DNA of 64,000 bases, taken from positions 4,514,001 through 4,578,000 of the forward strand of contig NC_008554.1 in the NCBI RefSeq assembly GCF_000014965.1, written 5' to 3'. The position numbers and the translations under genes were made by a program. Within the stretch, counting starts at the first letter, position 1. Each line of letters opens with the position of its first letter. The notes under the pieces were generated by a model, which was not told where the DNA came from, searched no databases, and worked only from the letters and a program-made list of their open reading frames with translations. Source of the stretch: Syntrophobacter fumaroxidans MPOB. Its GTDB lineage: Bacteria > Desulfobacterota > Syntrophobacteria > Syntrophobacterales > Syntrophobacteraceae. Of the stretch, positions 44,251 through 55,300 are shown in pieces.

Positions 44251-44540
44251 AACCTTCCCGCAAGGCAGTTTGCTCTGAAGTACAAGGAGTTGTGGCAGGT
44301 CGAGCACATCTTCCGGGAGATGAAATCGGTGCTGAAAACGCGCCCCGTCTTCCAGCGGCGTGATGAAACCATACGGGGTCATGTCTTTTGCAGCGTTCTT
44401 GCGCTCCTGCTCAAAGAGGAGCTCTACGGCCGCCTGGAGACCAGGGGACATCATTTCGAGTGGGATGAGATCAAGCTGGACCTGGAAGCCCTTCAGGAAA
44501 CGATCATCGAAGAAAAGGATTGCCGTCTTCGCTGCACCCC
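44243..44540 (+). pseudogene. Second IS1634-like transposase C-terminal fragment
   Basis: The plus-strand frame reads ARQFALKYKELWQVEHIFRE, MKSVLKTRPVFQRRDETIRG, HVFCSVLALLLKEELYGRLE and EALQETIIEEKDCRLR. This is the C-terminal end of an IS1634-type transposase of a different subgroup from the one at 43185-43640. Its upstream part is cut off at the IS66 fragment, and family resemblance is lost after about 44540. Confidence 0.7.
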
Positions 44541-44589
44541 CTTGCCCCGGACCATGATTGCCAAACCGGAACCTGGTTGCATGATGCCC

Positions 44590-45033
44590 TCAAATCCTTT
44601 GGAAGCGTTCAGGAACCCGGCCGCCCCGTCCGTCTTCCTGAGCCGAAATCTTTTCCAAAACCGCCACCAGCTCATGTTGATTCCGGTTCGCGCTCGTATG
44701 ATAGCAGCACTGCAGGGACAAAGCCTTGTTCAAGGCTTCGCTGCTGTCATCGGGCAGAATGAGCAGGTTGCGAACACTCTTGAGCAGCCCCTTGAGTGAT
44801 ACTGCAGCGCCGAGATCGTCGTGAGTCAACACAGCCAGGACGACGGTGGTTGCTCCAGAAAAGCTTGTCAAAACCGACTCGATCAGCTCTTCGGCAGTTC
44901 GACAGACAGCCATCGTGTCCCGGGGCAGGCGGCGGGCAACCTCGTCTATGAGTTGCCTCAACCAGAGCGTTTCGGAGGGGACAAAGAAAATGATCGTATG
45001 CATCGCAGTAGCCTTTTCTTCAGAAGGAGACAT
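44590..45033 (-). CDS. Small protein resembling a degenerate receiver domain
   Basis: A 147-aa protein of uncertain identity. ATG 45033 has GGAG five bases upstream; ATG 45003 (MHTIIFFVPS) is an alternative. Alternating beta strands and helices (HTIIFFVPS, DTMAVCRTAEELIESVL, TTVVLAVLTHDDLG, VRNLLILPDDSSEALNKAL) recall a response-regulator receiver. The acidic pocket and phospho-acceptor aspartate are not evident, so it may be a pseudo-receiver. It lies beside the two-component island but is separated from it by 370 bp. Confidence 0.45.
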   Translation of the reverse strand: MSPSEEKATAMHTIIFFVPSETLWLRQLIDEVARRLPRDTMAVCRTAEELIESVLTSFSGATTVVLAVLTHDDLGAAVSLKGLLKSVRNLLILPDDSSEALNKALSLQCCYHTSANRNQHELVAVLEKISAQEDGRGGRVPERFQRI

Positions 45034-45403
45034 CGCTCTCCAGCCTCCACAAAGCAGATTCCATGCCACCGAGAGAGTCGCCCCCCTCACCCGGCCTTTG
45101 CAGCAGGGAGGAATCTCCGGTTCTGCCGAAAGGTCAATTACAGCGCGCGGCGAAGCAAAGCATCGGTCAGCACCGTGTCGGCGCAGTACCCAGCAGTCCA
45201 ATAAACGAGACGGAGCAGGCCCGGCTGTATGACAAACAGAACTAAATCCATACGAGGCAAAGGCTAGCGGCCGTCTAATAAATTAGACCCCGTCGGCAGG
45301 CGGGGGGAATGGCCGGGTCTTTCGAGCTTTACCGGCCCCCGCTTTCGACCGCACGGCACAATTCAGGCACATGTCGGACACGCATCGGAATCGGCTCCGG
45401 CCC

Positions 45404-46831
45404 CTACAGCTCATATTTCTTCAGGAGTTGATAGAACCTTGCACGGGAGAGTCCGGAGAGCCTGCAGCATCGGTCGATATCACGCCCGACCGAGCGGATG
45501 AGGTCCGCCAGGTACTGGCGCTCGGCACTCTCTCGGGCCTGTTGGAGCGTCGTGAGAGGATGGTTCCCCGAAGTGCCCGCCGACCCCGGCGTCGGCGGGG
45601 AGTCGCTCGCTTTCTGGGCTGGCGGGGAATGAGATACGGAGTTTCGCGCCGCCTTCACCCGGATATGAAGGGGCAGGTGGCAGGCGTAAAGGGTCGGTTC
45701 ATCGCGGGTGAGGGTGATGGTACGTTCGATCACGTGGATCAATTCCCTCACGTTGCCGGGCCATTCATAGCTTTCCAGGGCTTCGATGAAATCGGGAGAA
45801 ATGCCTTTGCTGTCAATGCGGCAATAGCGGCAAATGCGGTGGACTTGATGCAGCACCAGGTCACGGATGTCTTCGACCCTGGAACGCAGCGGCGGCACCG
45901 CGATCGTGATCGTCTGCAGGCGAAAAAAGAGGTCCTCTCGAAAATGTCCAGCCTTGACCATCTGGTAGAGATCGCGGTTGCTTGCGGCAATGAGGCGGAA
46001 GTTGCTGTTGATTTCCCGGCTCGAGCCAAGGGGCCGGAACCGCCGTTCCTGGAGTACTCTGAGAAATGCTTTCTGCACGGTAAAGGGCAGCTCCCCCACT
46101 TCGTCCAGCAGCAGGGTGCCGCCATCGGCCTGTTTGATCAACCCGACGCGGTCATGGGTTGCATCGGTGAAAGCCCCCCGGCAGTGGCCGAAAAGCATGG
46201 ACTCAATGAGGGACTCGGGCAATGCCGCACAGTCGACAACCACAAAGTTTCCCGCTGCCCGAGGGCTGTTTTCATGGATGGCGGCCGCAATAAGCTCCTT
46301 GCCGGTACCGGTCTCGCCCTTGATGAGGACGTTGACGTCGCTCCCCGCGGCCTGCGCCACGAGGTCCAGGCATCCAGCCAAACCGGGACTGTTGCCGACA
46401 ATGTTGCCGCGTTTGAGAGCCATGGCGGTATTCCGGCAGGCCTTGGCCTCACGGTACTGGGATGCCCTGAGGAGCGCCAGCATCATTCGCTCCAGGGAGG
46501 CGGGTTTCTCCAGGTAGTCCCAGGCGCCGCTGCAGATGGCGAGCTCGGCCCCGTCCTGGCTTCCAAAGCCGGTAATGATAATCACTTCCGGACAGGACGG
46601 CGCCTCCCGAATTTGAGGCAGTCCGTCCACCAGGCCGTTGCCGTCCGGCATTCGAACATCGAGGAAAACGACATCGAAGGCTTCAGCGTAGACCTTGAGG
46701 AGGCCGTCGCCAAGCCGCTGGACCGATACGGCCGCATGTCCCAATTGCCCCGCCATGCGACAGAACACCCGGCAGAACTCAGGATCGTCATCGATGATCA
46801 ACACCTTGGCCAAAAGCAAATCCTGTTTCAA
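45404..46831 (-). CDS. NtrC-family sigma-54-dependent response regulator
   Basis: The product is 475 aa. The receiver domain occupies residues 1-125, with Asp58 as phospho-acceptor in VVFLDVRMPDG. The AAA+ domain covers about 140-370: Walker A GETGTGKE (172-179), Walker B GGTLLLDEVGELPF (237-250), and the sigma-54 contact loop GAFTDA (219-224), a variant of the usual GAFTGA. A C-terminal Fis-type helix-turn-helix follows (LSGLSRARFYQLLKKYEL). It activates sigma-54 promoters by ATP hydrolysis. A partner kinase is likely among the two large hybrid kinases nearby. Confidence 0.92.
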   Translation of the reverse strand: MKQDLLLAKVLIIDDDPEFCRVFCRMAGQLGHAAVSVQRLGDGLLKVYAEAFDVVFLDVRMPDGNGLVDGLPQIREAPSCPEVIIITGFGSQDGAELAICSGAWDYLEKPASLERMMLALLRASQYREAKACRNTAMALKRGNIVGNSPGLAGCLDLVAQAAGSDVNVLIKGETGTGKELIAAAIHENSPRAAGNFVVVDCAALPESLIESMLFGHCRGAFTDATHDRVGLIKQADGGTLLLDEVGELPFTVQKAFLRVLQERRFRPLGSSREINSNFRLIAASNRDLYQMVKAGHFREDLFFRLQTITIAVPPLRSRVEDIRDLVLHQVHRICRYCRIDSKGISPDFIEALESYEWPGNVRELIHVIERTITLTRDEPTLYACHLPLHIRVKAARNSVSHSPPAQKASDSPPTPGSAGTSGNHPLTTLQQARESAERQYLADLIRSVGRDIDRCCRLSGLSRARFYQLLKKYEL

Positions 46832-47073
46832 TGCTTTGGATTACGCGAGAGAGTTCGACAATGCAACGCTTATGAATCATGGTAACGGATACGAACGGAT
46901 AATTCCAGGAGGAAAAACACTGCGATGGTCGCAGAGGGCGCTCGCCGCCCGAAGCTGTGGCCAGCCGGCCTGCTTTCCATCGGCAGACCCCGGGTGATCA
47001 CGCACGGCTCCCCATCAACAAAGCACCGAGATGAGCCGTCCGCCCCGATGAGAATGGCCGAACCGGGCTTGTC

Positions 47074-48228
47074 CTAATCAAACCGGAATTCTTTCTCACA
47101 AAAAATCCTGAGACAGGCCTGGACAGCGCGCTGATCATACAATCGCCCCTGCTGTCGGCCGATTTCCTCCAGGGCCGTCGCCAGGCCGATGGCTGCCCGA
47201 TAGGGTCGATGCGAGCTCATGGCTTCAACAACGTCCGCCACGGCCAGGATTTTTGCCTCGAGGAGGATTTCATCCCCCGTAAGCTGCCGGGGATAACCCG
47301 AACCGTCCAGGCGCTCGTGGTGCTGGTGGACAATGCGGGCGATGGGCCACGGGAAGTGGGCTTTTTTGAGGATTTCATAGCCCACCTCCGAATGCTCGCG
47401 GATGAGGCGAATTTCTGCAAGATGGAGCTGAGTCGGTTTGGAAAGAATCTGCGAGGGCACCGAGATCTTGCCGATATCATGGACCAGTCCGGCCATGCGG
47501 ACGGCCGTGAGGGTTGGTTCCGTCAACCCCATTTCCGCGGCTATGGCTTGAGCGAGCCGGGCAACCCGGCGCTGGTGACCGGCCGTGTAGGGATCGCGGA
47601 TTTCCAGAGCCGAGGTCAGGACTTCAACGATTTCCATCAAGGTTTCGCGGAGTTGACGAAGGATGAGTTTTTCCCGCGTGATCCTGTCAAGCTTGGCCTC
47701 GAGCTCACCAACCTGAAAGGGCTTGGCAATGAAGTCCGCGGCCCCCGCGGCAATGATCTCCGAATAGGAGTAGTCCGGCACAAACCCGGTCATGATGACA
47801 AAATCGAGTTGCGGGAACTCCTTCTGAGCCCGCCGCATGAGCGTGAGGCCGTCCATGCCGCGCATCCTGATATCCGAGAGTACCAGGTCGAAAGCGTTCC
47901 GGCGAAGCATCTCCATGGCTTCCCCGGCGTCCGCTGCGGCCTCACAGGCGATGCCGAACCGCTCACCCATGTTCTTGATCAACGTGCGATACGAGTCTTC
48001 GTCATCCACCACCAGCAACCGCCGGATGACCCGGGCGTCATCCCGGTTCCACAATCCTTCCTTCGCGAACCCGCCGTTCCCGGGGTCGGTTTTCGCCCGG
48101 CGCAAGGCCTCGCTCATGGCCCGAATGGATTCACAGCCGGAGAACATCAGAGGCGCATTACCATCGGCGCTGTCGGCTGCCGGGTCCTCTTCGCAGGAGA
48201 AAGGGGAGCTTTTCTGGAAGGCGTCCAT
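47074..48228 (-). CDS. Response regulator with HD-GYP domain
   Basis: The product is 384 aa. An N-terminal extension of about 65 residues precedes a receiver domain (about 68-185, phospho-acceptor Asp119 in LVLSDIRMRGMDG). The HD-GYP output domain (about 205-380) has the HD pair at 250-251 (LVHDIGKISVPSQIL), HQHHERLDGSGYP (301-313) and AKILAVADVVEAMSSHRPYR. HD-GYP proteins of the RpfG class hydrolyse c-di-GMP; the key residues are intact here. GAGGGACGAA precedes ATG 48228. It may influence the c-di-GMP riboswitch at 32305 (inference). Confidence 0.92.
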   Translation of the reverse strand: MDAFQKSSPFSCEEDPAADSADGNAPLMFSGCESIRAMSEALRRAKTDPGNGGFAKEGLWNRDDARVIRRLLVVDDEDSYRTLIKNMGERFGIACEAAADAGEAMEMLRRNAFDLVLSDIRMRGMDGLTLMRRAQKEFPQLDFVIMTGFVPDYSYSEIIAAGAADFIAKPFQVGELEAKLDRITREKLILRQLRETLMEIVEVLTSALEIRDPYTAGHQRRVARLAQAIAAEMGLTEPTLTAVRMAGLVHDIGKISVPSQILSKPTQLHLAEIRLIREHSEVGYEILKKAHFPWPIARIVHQHHERLDGSGYPRQLTGDEILLEAKILAVADVVEAMSSHRPYRAAIGLATALEEIGRQQGRLYDQRAVQACLRIFCEKEFRFD

Positions 48229-48690
48229 TTCGTCCCTCGACGTCTACACAAAGAATGATCCACCAATGAAGCGGTCCAGCCGCGGAATCATGTCGTCAGT
48301 CTTATCCCGAGTTTTGCAGCAGGCGGCCATTGACAAAAAGCGTTGCGTTTGGCGAAAATCCAGGCTACGGAGCGTGAAGCTTCTTTAGCAAGCGCCGTGC
48401 CTTTCCGTGAAAATCTTCGTCCTTGCCGACGACCCTGCCGCCGCGAGTGAAACGGCCGACAATACCTGCGGGAGAAGCGCCGGTGAATTTTATGTGAAAA
48501 CTCTCATCCTGAACGCGTATGGTTCTTGCAACACAAAACCTAGCCCCAAGGGTTGACAACGAATGGAACCACTGAAGAGAGGCGGTGCAAACCGAGGCGC
48601 AAAGCCCTGCGGGTTCGAGACCGGATGCTTGCCGCAGCAGGGTGCCCGGCTGGATGATCTCCATTGAACGAACTGTAGAAGGCATGGTCC
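48229..48690. other. Divergent intergenic region of the signalling island
   Basis: About 460 bp between the HD-GYP gene and the first hybrid kinase. A perfect TTGACA occurs on plus near 48554, but no -10 follows at a usual distance. No RNA structure or repeat was recognised. Confidence 0.35.
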
Positions 48691-51600
48691 ATGCGTAACT
48701 CGATGAACAAGAAGACCGAATCTGCGTCCCCCGGCTTTTGGAAAAGCATCCAGGGAAACTTGGTTTTGCTGCTTTTCATTCTGCTCATCCCAGCGATTCT
48801 GATCCGGATTTACGTCTATCACCAACAATTGCAGACCCGCATCGGCGAGGAGCTTCAGGCAAATCTTGAGGTTGCGCGGGCAACCGCCAGGAATTTCGAA
48901 TCGTTCGTGCGGGATGTCGTCCACAGCGAACTCGTCCTCGGGCTGGCGCTCACGGTCTCTCCGCCCATGTCGGAAGCGGATCAACGTCGCCTGGTCGAGG
49001 AATTTAACGCGGATAATCCCGCCGTGTGGCGCGTTCACTGGATCAACCCGGACGGCCAGGTGATTGCGCCCAGTCCCGAAGACGTCATCGGCATGGATGT
49101 GAGCGATCGCCTGTTTTTCAAAAAGATCAAGAGCGGGCGGGAGTGGTTCGTCAGCGAGGTTTTTTCCGGAAAGGTCACGGGCCGGCAACTGTTCGTCATC
49201 AGCCGCGCAATTCGCTCGGAACATGGCGAACTGGCAGGGATTGTGGCAGCTGCCGTCCAACCGGCCGACCTGGACTGGGTCATGGCCATCAAGCGCCATC
49301 AGGATGCGGGCGTGAGCCTGGTGGACAGCAGGGGCATGCACGCGTATCGTTTCCCACCCATAAACTATACCCCGGAACAACGCGACTGGCTCAAGAGCTA
49401 TCCCGCCATCAAAGAGGCTCTCGCCGGGAATGAAATCGCCACCGTCGTTACCTCCGTTTTAACCGGCAAAGAGCGCCTGGTCGCCTTCGTCCCCGTTTTG
49501 GGCACTGGCTGGGTGGCGTCCGCGAGTCGCCTCCAGGAAGACGCCATGGTTGCCATCAATTCTGATCTGAGACACCACAACCTGCTTTTTGCAGGTCTCA
49601 TCCTGGTGGTTTTTTGCGCGGTACTGTTCTTCTCGCGCTACATTGCCGCTCCCATCAAACGACTTCGCGATCAGGTACTTCGCCAGGGTCCCGGAGAATC
49701 GTGGGACTTCAAGGTCGATACCGGCCCCACCGAGGTTATCGAGCTTGCCTCGGCCTTCCGGATCATGTCCGAGAGGATCAAAGCCCGCGAATGGGAGCTC
49801 GGCAAGAGTGAAGAAAAATTCCGCATCCTCTTTCATTCCATTCCCGAGCCTTTGGCCCTGGCTATCGGCGACGATGCCGCCGTAGTCGATGTGAATGAGT
49901 CCTTCTGCCGGTTTTTGGGTCTCTCCCGTGCTGAGATTGAAGGCCGGCCCTTCATGGTTCTCGACATCTGGCACGACCTGGAGGATCGCGACCAAATCCA
50001 GAATCTGCAGACGGCCGGCACCGAGGTCCAGGACCTCGAATGCCGTCTGCGAACGCAATCCGGCGCCGCGAAATACGTCCTGCTCTCTACGGCGAAGGTC
50101 GAAACGCAGACGCAGAAGGGCAGGCTCTTTATTCTGAAGGACATCACCGCGCGCAAGGCCGCGGAGATGGCCCTCCAGGGGCAGAGCACAACACTGCAGA
50201 CGATTTTCGACGCCGTGCCGGCCTTGATCTTTTATAAGGACTTGGAAAACCGCCTGATGCGCGCCAATCAATTGTGGTTCGAAACCTTTGGTCTGAGCGA
50301 AGCAGCCGTGATCGGCAAATCCCTGGACGAATTCTTGCTGAAAGCGGATGCGGAAAGGTTCTACCGCGACGACCTGGAGGTCATCGCTTCAAACCGGGCC
50401 AAGAAGGATATCCTCGGGGAGATTCAGGTCAATGGCAAGACATTGTGGCTCAAAACCCAGAAGATACCTTATCGGGACAGCGCGGGTCGGGTGGTCGGCA
50501 TCATCGGCTTTTCCGAGAACATCACCGCCGGCAAGCGAGCGGAGGATGAGCTGCTGGAGTCCCGACAGCGGTTGTCGGATATCATCGATTTTCTGCCGGA
50601 TGCCACCTTTGTGATGGATGAGGAGGGGACAGTCATCGCCTGGAACCGGGCCATCGAGGAGATGACGGGGGTCAAGGCTTCGGAAATGTTGGGTCGAGGC
50701 AACTACGAATACTCTTTGCCCTTTTACGGTGTGAGGCGACCTATCCTGATCGACCTGGTTCTCGATCACGGATGCGAGTTTGCAGGCGAGTACCAGGGCA
50801 TGACAATAAAAGAATCGATGCTCGAGGCGGAAGCATTTGTGCCAAGCCTGAAGGGGGAAAGAGCCTGTCTTTACGGCAAAGCCAGCGTCCTGCGCAATTC
50901 GAAGGGAAAGATCGTGGGGGCCATCGAATCAATCCGGGATATCACCGAGCGCAAACGGGCGGAGGAGGAGAGGGAGCTTCTTGAGCTGCAGTTGCGGCAA
51001 GTGCACAAGACCGAAGCCATTGGTACTCTTGCCGGTGGCATTGCCCACGACTTCAACAACATTCTCGGAATCATCATGGGTTATGCCGAACTCGCCAGGA
51101 TGGAGTTCCCAAGGGAAACCACCGCGCGGGAGAGTATCGATGAGGTGCTGAAGGCAACGCATCGAGCCAAGGAACTGGTCAGACAGATCCTTGACTTCAG
51201 TCGAACGCGCGAATACGAACGGAAACCCCTGCGACTGGTTCCGGTGGTCAAGGAAGTGCTGAAGCTCCTCAGAGCTTCCCTGCCGTCGTCCATTGAAATG
51301 GATCAGGCCGAAGAATTGCCGGCAGTTGGGGATCTGGTCCTGGCCGATCCCACTCAGATCCACCAGGTGCTGATGAATCTGGCGACCAATGCGGCTCACG
51401 CCATGCGCGGGAAGGAGGGAAGGCTGCGCGTGGCGCTTTCCCCCGTTTCTTTTGACTCGCTTGATCCAACCAGACCGGTTGAGCTCAGCCCGGGAAAATA
51501 CCTTGACCTTGCGGTTGAAGATACCGGACATGGCATGAGCCAGGATATCCTCGAACGGATCTTCGATCCTTATTTCACCACCAAGAAGGCGGGCGAGGGA

Positions 51601-52158
51601 ACCGGACTGGGATTGTCGGTGGCGCACGGGATTGTCAAGAACCATGGCGGAGCAATCCGGGTCTTCTCCGAGCCTGGCCAAGGAACGGTCGTTCATGTGT
51701 ATCTCCCGGTGCTGGAGAGCGTGGAGCCGGTGGAACCACCGGCACCCTCATCGACCCTTCCCGGGGGAAACGAACGCATCCTGCTCGTCGATGATGAAGA
51801 AGCCCTGGCCAAGGCCCTCAAGAAGAGGCTCGAACGCCTGGGCTACCAGGTGACGGCAGTCACGGGCAGTCCGGAGGCCCTCGAAATCTTCGGCGGGCAG
51901 CCGGAAGCCTTCGACCTGATAATCACCGATTACACCATGCCGAAAATGACCGGGACGGAACTCGCCCGAGAGATCCTGAAGATCCGCTCCAGCATTCCCA
52001 TCATCCTTTCCACCGGTTTCAGCGAACGGCTCGATGAAGAAGAAACGGCGGCAGCGGGCATCAGCGCTTTGATTATGAAACCGGTGAGTCTGAAGGGAAT
52101 CGCCGAGCTCATTTCGACGGTGAGGAAGGATCACGACACCGGCTTCCTTTCCCCGTGA
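48691..52158 (+). CDS. Large hybrid sensor histidine kinase (Cache-HAMP-PAS-HK-REC)
   Basis: The product is 1155 aa. A membrane helix (about 22-42) leads to a periplasmic dCache-like sensor (about 45-290), then a second helix (LLFAGLILVVFCAVLFFSRY) and a HAMP region. Three PAS domains follow (about 370-490, 495-620 and 630-760). The kinase core (about 775-1015) has the phosphorylated His in LAGGIAHDFNNILG, the N-box QVLMNLATNAAHAM, and G-boxes DTGHGM and GEGTGLGLSVAHG. A C-terminal receiver (about 1030-1145) has ILLVDDEE and LIITDYTMPKMTG. It senses an extracytoplasmic ligand and may signal to the neighbouring response regulators. Confidence 0.92.
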   Translation: MRNSMNKKTESASPGFWKSIQGNLVLLLFILLIPAILIRIYVYHQQLQTRIGEELQANLEVARATARNFESFVRDVVHSELVLGLALTVSPPMSEADQRRLVEEFNADNPAVWRVHWINPDGQVIAPSPEDVIGMDVSDRLFFKKIKSGREWFVSEVFSGKVTGRQLFVISRAIRSEHGELAGIVAAAVQPADLDWVMAIKRHQDAGVSLVDSRGMHAYRFPPINYTPEQRDWLKSYPAIKEALAGNEIATVVTSVLTGKERLVAFVPVLGTGWVASASRLQEDAMVAINSDLRHHNLLFAGLILVVFCAVLFFSRYIAAPIKRLRDQVLRQGPGESWDFKVDTGPTEVIELASAFRIMSERIKAREWELGKSEEKFRILFHSIPEPLALAIGDDAAVVDVNESFCRFLGLSRAEIEGRPFMVLDIWHDLEDRDQIQNLQTAGTEVQDLECRLRTQSGAAKYVLLSTAKVETQTQKGRLFILKDITARKAAEMALQGQSTTLQTIFDAVPALIFYKDLENRLMRANQLWFETFGLSEAAVIGKSLDEFLLKADAERFYRDDLEVIASNRAKKDILGEIQVNGKTLWLKTQKIPYRDSAGRVVGIIGFSENITAGKRAEDELLESRQRLSDIIDFLPDATFVMDEEGTVIAWNRAIEEMTGVKASEMLGRGNYEYSLPFYGVRRPILIDLVLDHGCEFAGEYQGMTIKESMLEAEAFVPSLKGERACLYGKASVLRNSKGKIVGAIESIRDITERKRAEEERELLELQLRQVHKTEAIGTLAGGIAHDFNNILGIIMGYAELARMEFPRETTARESIDEVLKATHRAKELVRQILDFSRTREYERKPLRLVPVVKEVLKLLRASLPSSIEMDQAEELPAVGDLVLADPTQIHQVLMNLATNAAHAMRGKEGRLRVALSPVSFDSLDPTRPVELSPGKYLDLAVEDTGHGMSQDILERIFDPYFTTKKAGEGTGLGLSVAHGIVKNHGGAIRVFSEPGQGTVVHVYLPVLESVEPVEPPAPSSTLPGGNERILLVDDEEALAKALKKRLERLGYQVTAVTGSPEALEIFGGQPEAFDLIITDYTMPKMTGTELAREILKIRSSIPIILSTGFSERLDEEETAAAGISALIMKPVSLKGIAELISTVRKDHDTGFLSP

Positions 52159-52383
52159 GTCGAGCAGGCATTTTCCATAACGCCAACTGAGGGTCTTTCA
52201 TTGAGGCAACCTGAGGGATCAGTGTCACCAACCCGGTGCGGAACTGCGTCCCGGGCGGGCGGGAATAAACCCTGCCTCGCCCCTTGCGATGAGGTGCACA
52301 AGTTCTTGCGTGGGAGTGGGCTTCACCCCCGCCCGCATCGAGCAACCGGCTCATGAGTCGCTTGGTTCGGGATGGAGGCAATT

Positions 52384-55300
52384 ATGGGACGACATGAAGG
52401 CTCATGCCTGGGGAGTCTGCGCTTCAAAATCGCCTTTCCTTTTACCGCCCTGGTGGTGATCGCCCTGCTGTTGCTGGGAATTGTCGCGGTAGAGCGGGGA
52501 ATGAAGACGCTGACGGAAAGGGCCAAGGAATCACAGTCCATCCTCGCGCATGCCTTGGCCGACACGCTGGGAAACCTGCTCAAGGACAAATTGTCGCTGT
52601 TGGAAGGTATCGTCCAGCTTCGTTCGGTCAAACAAATGGACCCCGCCTGGATGGATCAGGAGATCGGTACCGCCCGAACGATGGAGCGAGGGGTAACCTC
52701 TTTTATCGTCCTGGATCATAACGGCACGGTCGTCTCCTTCGTGGACCACCCCGAACACGTGGGCAAGAGCCTGGCCATGAGGGAGTACTTTCAGGTGGCA
52801 CGCAACGAGGGACGCCGTTTCTTCTCCGACAGCATTCTGACCCTGGATAAGACCATCACTGTGGCGGTTTCGATGCCCATCGTCGACCAACTCGGAGAGA
52901 GGGTTGGGGTCTTGGTCGCCACCTTCGACGTTCACCATGAGAACTTCAATCAAGTGATCCATGATGCCGAAATCGGCTCTCGTGGCCATGCCTTTCTGGT
53001 AGACCGCCAGGGGATTGTGATCTCTCACCCGGAGACGAGGCGTTCCCTGGAACAGCAGAATTTCAGCCAATATGCACCGGTTCGCGAGACCATGAGCCTG
53101 AAAAGCGGGGTGGTCACCTATGACTTCGAGGGCATCGCGATGCTCGCGGCCTTCACTCCCGTCACCCCGAGCGGCTGGGGGGTGGTGGTGCAACAACCAC
53201 TGGCCGATGCCAACGCCCCCGCGATGCACCTGAGAAATATCATTATGGCCGTGATGCTCTTCAGCGCGATAGCCGCCGCGCTCATGGGGCTCCTGGTCAG
53301 CACCCGCATCACCGCTCCCTTGTCCCGGCTCGAGGCGGTCGCCCGCACCATTGGCGCCGGCAATCTGGAAGAGCCGGTGCCAGGCATCCGGGGAGGGGAA
53401 ATCGGCACCCTGGCCCGGACCCTTGAAGCCATGCGTCTCAGCCTGAAGGATTCCGCGGTTCAAAGGACACAGGCTTATGAAGCCCTGCAGGCGAGCGAAG
53501 AGCGGTACCGCAGAATCATTGAGACGACCGAGGAAGGCATCTGGCTCACAGACCGTCAGTGGAAGACCAGTTATGTCAACTCCCGGCTCGAGCGGATGCT
53601 TGGGTACGAGCCCGGTGAAATGCTGGGACGGCACATCGAGGAGTTCATGGATGATGAAGGACGGCTGCTTGCCCGGGAAAAGATGGCCGGGCGGGAAAGC
53701 GGGATGCCGGGGACTTACGAGTTCAAGCTCGTCCGGCGGGATGGTTCCGAACTGTGGGCCATGGTCTCGACAAGTCCTGTTGTGAGTGCGTCCGGACAGT
53801 TTGAGGGCGCTCTGGCGATGCTGACCGACATCACCCAGCACAAGCAGGCGGAAGAGGAACTGAAAGAGCGTGACGACCGGTTCAAGAAACTCTCCTCCCA
53901 CGTTCCCGGAATGATCTATCAGTTTAAGAGAAGGCCGGACGGCACCTATTGCGTCCCGTTCACCACGGACGCCGTAAGGGAAATTTTTGGCTGCACTCCG
54001 GAAGCGGTGCGTGAGGACTACTCTCCCATAGCCGGCGTGATCTCGGCCGAGGATTGGGGTGGCGTGATCCGTTCCATTGGAGAGTCTGCCGCATCGATGA
54101 CGATTTGGCAATGTACCTTTCGAGTACAGGTTCCCGGCCGGCCCGTCCGATGGATGCTGGGGAATTCGACGCCCGAGCGATTGGATGACGGAAGTATCGT
54201 CTGGCATGGATTCATCACCGACGTCACTGAGCGGAAGCAGGCAGGGGAGGCATTGATCCGGAGCGAAGAGAGGTACGGGAGGCTGTTCGAGGATGCCGTG
54301 CTCGGGATCTTCCGATCCACGCCGACGGGCAGTCTTGTCGATGCCAACCCGGCTCTCGCCGTCATGTTCGGTTTTGAATCGCCTGCACAGATGAAAGATT
54401 CTGTGGGCAATCTCGCCGGCGTTTACGATGATCCCGCCCGCAGGAAGGAGATCGTCCAGAGACTCCTTGAGACCCGGAAGCCCGTCCGGACGGAAGGCCG
54501 CTTTCTGCGCCGGGATGGAACGTCCTTCATCGGCAACATTCATCTCTGGACGGTGCGGGACGAACACGACAATATCCTCCACATAGAGGGTTTCGTTGAA
54601 GACATCACCGAACGGAAGCTGGCGGAGGAAGCAATCGAGCAGCTCAGGCGTCAAAACGAACTCATCTTGAACTCGGTCGGAGAAGGCATCCTGGGGCTGG
54701 ACGTGGAAGGGAGGCACACCTTTGTCAACTCCGCCGCCATGGGAATGCTGGGATTCGAGCCCGCCGAGCTCATCGGTCGGCGGGGCCACGACATGTACCA
54801 TCACACCAGGGAGAGCGGAGACCGTTTTCCTGAAGAAGAGTGCCCAATCTATCAAAGCTATCGGAGCGGCAGAGCCTGTTCGCTCACGCAAGCCACGTTC
54901 TGGCGGAAAGACGGCTCAAGTTTCCCGGTGAGGTACAGCTGCGCCCCTCTTATCGAGGGCGGGAAGGTGCTGGGAGCGGTTGTGGCGTTTCGTGACATCA
55001 CGAGACAGCGGCAGATTGAAGAGGAGAAGGACAGACTGACGGCTCAACTGGCACAGGCCCAAAAAATGGAGGCCATCGGCACCCTTGCTGGAGGAATCGC
55101 CCATGATTTCAACAATATCCTTGGGATCATCATGGGGTACGCCGAGATCGCCAACCTCGATCTTCCTTTCGACTCCAGCGCCAAAGAGAGTATCGCCGAG
55201 GTGTTGAAGGCTACGCGCAGGGCCAGGGGTCTGACGGCGCAAATCCTCACCTTCAGCCGCAAGCACGTTCAGGAGAAGAGGCCGCTGCGCACTGTCCCGG

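Noticed and set aside
52531-54891. 786-codon minus-strand open frame opposite the second hybrid kinase
   Set aside because: It lies wholly within a kinase gene with clear motifs on plus; composition and lack of a start context mark it as an antisense shadow.
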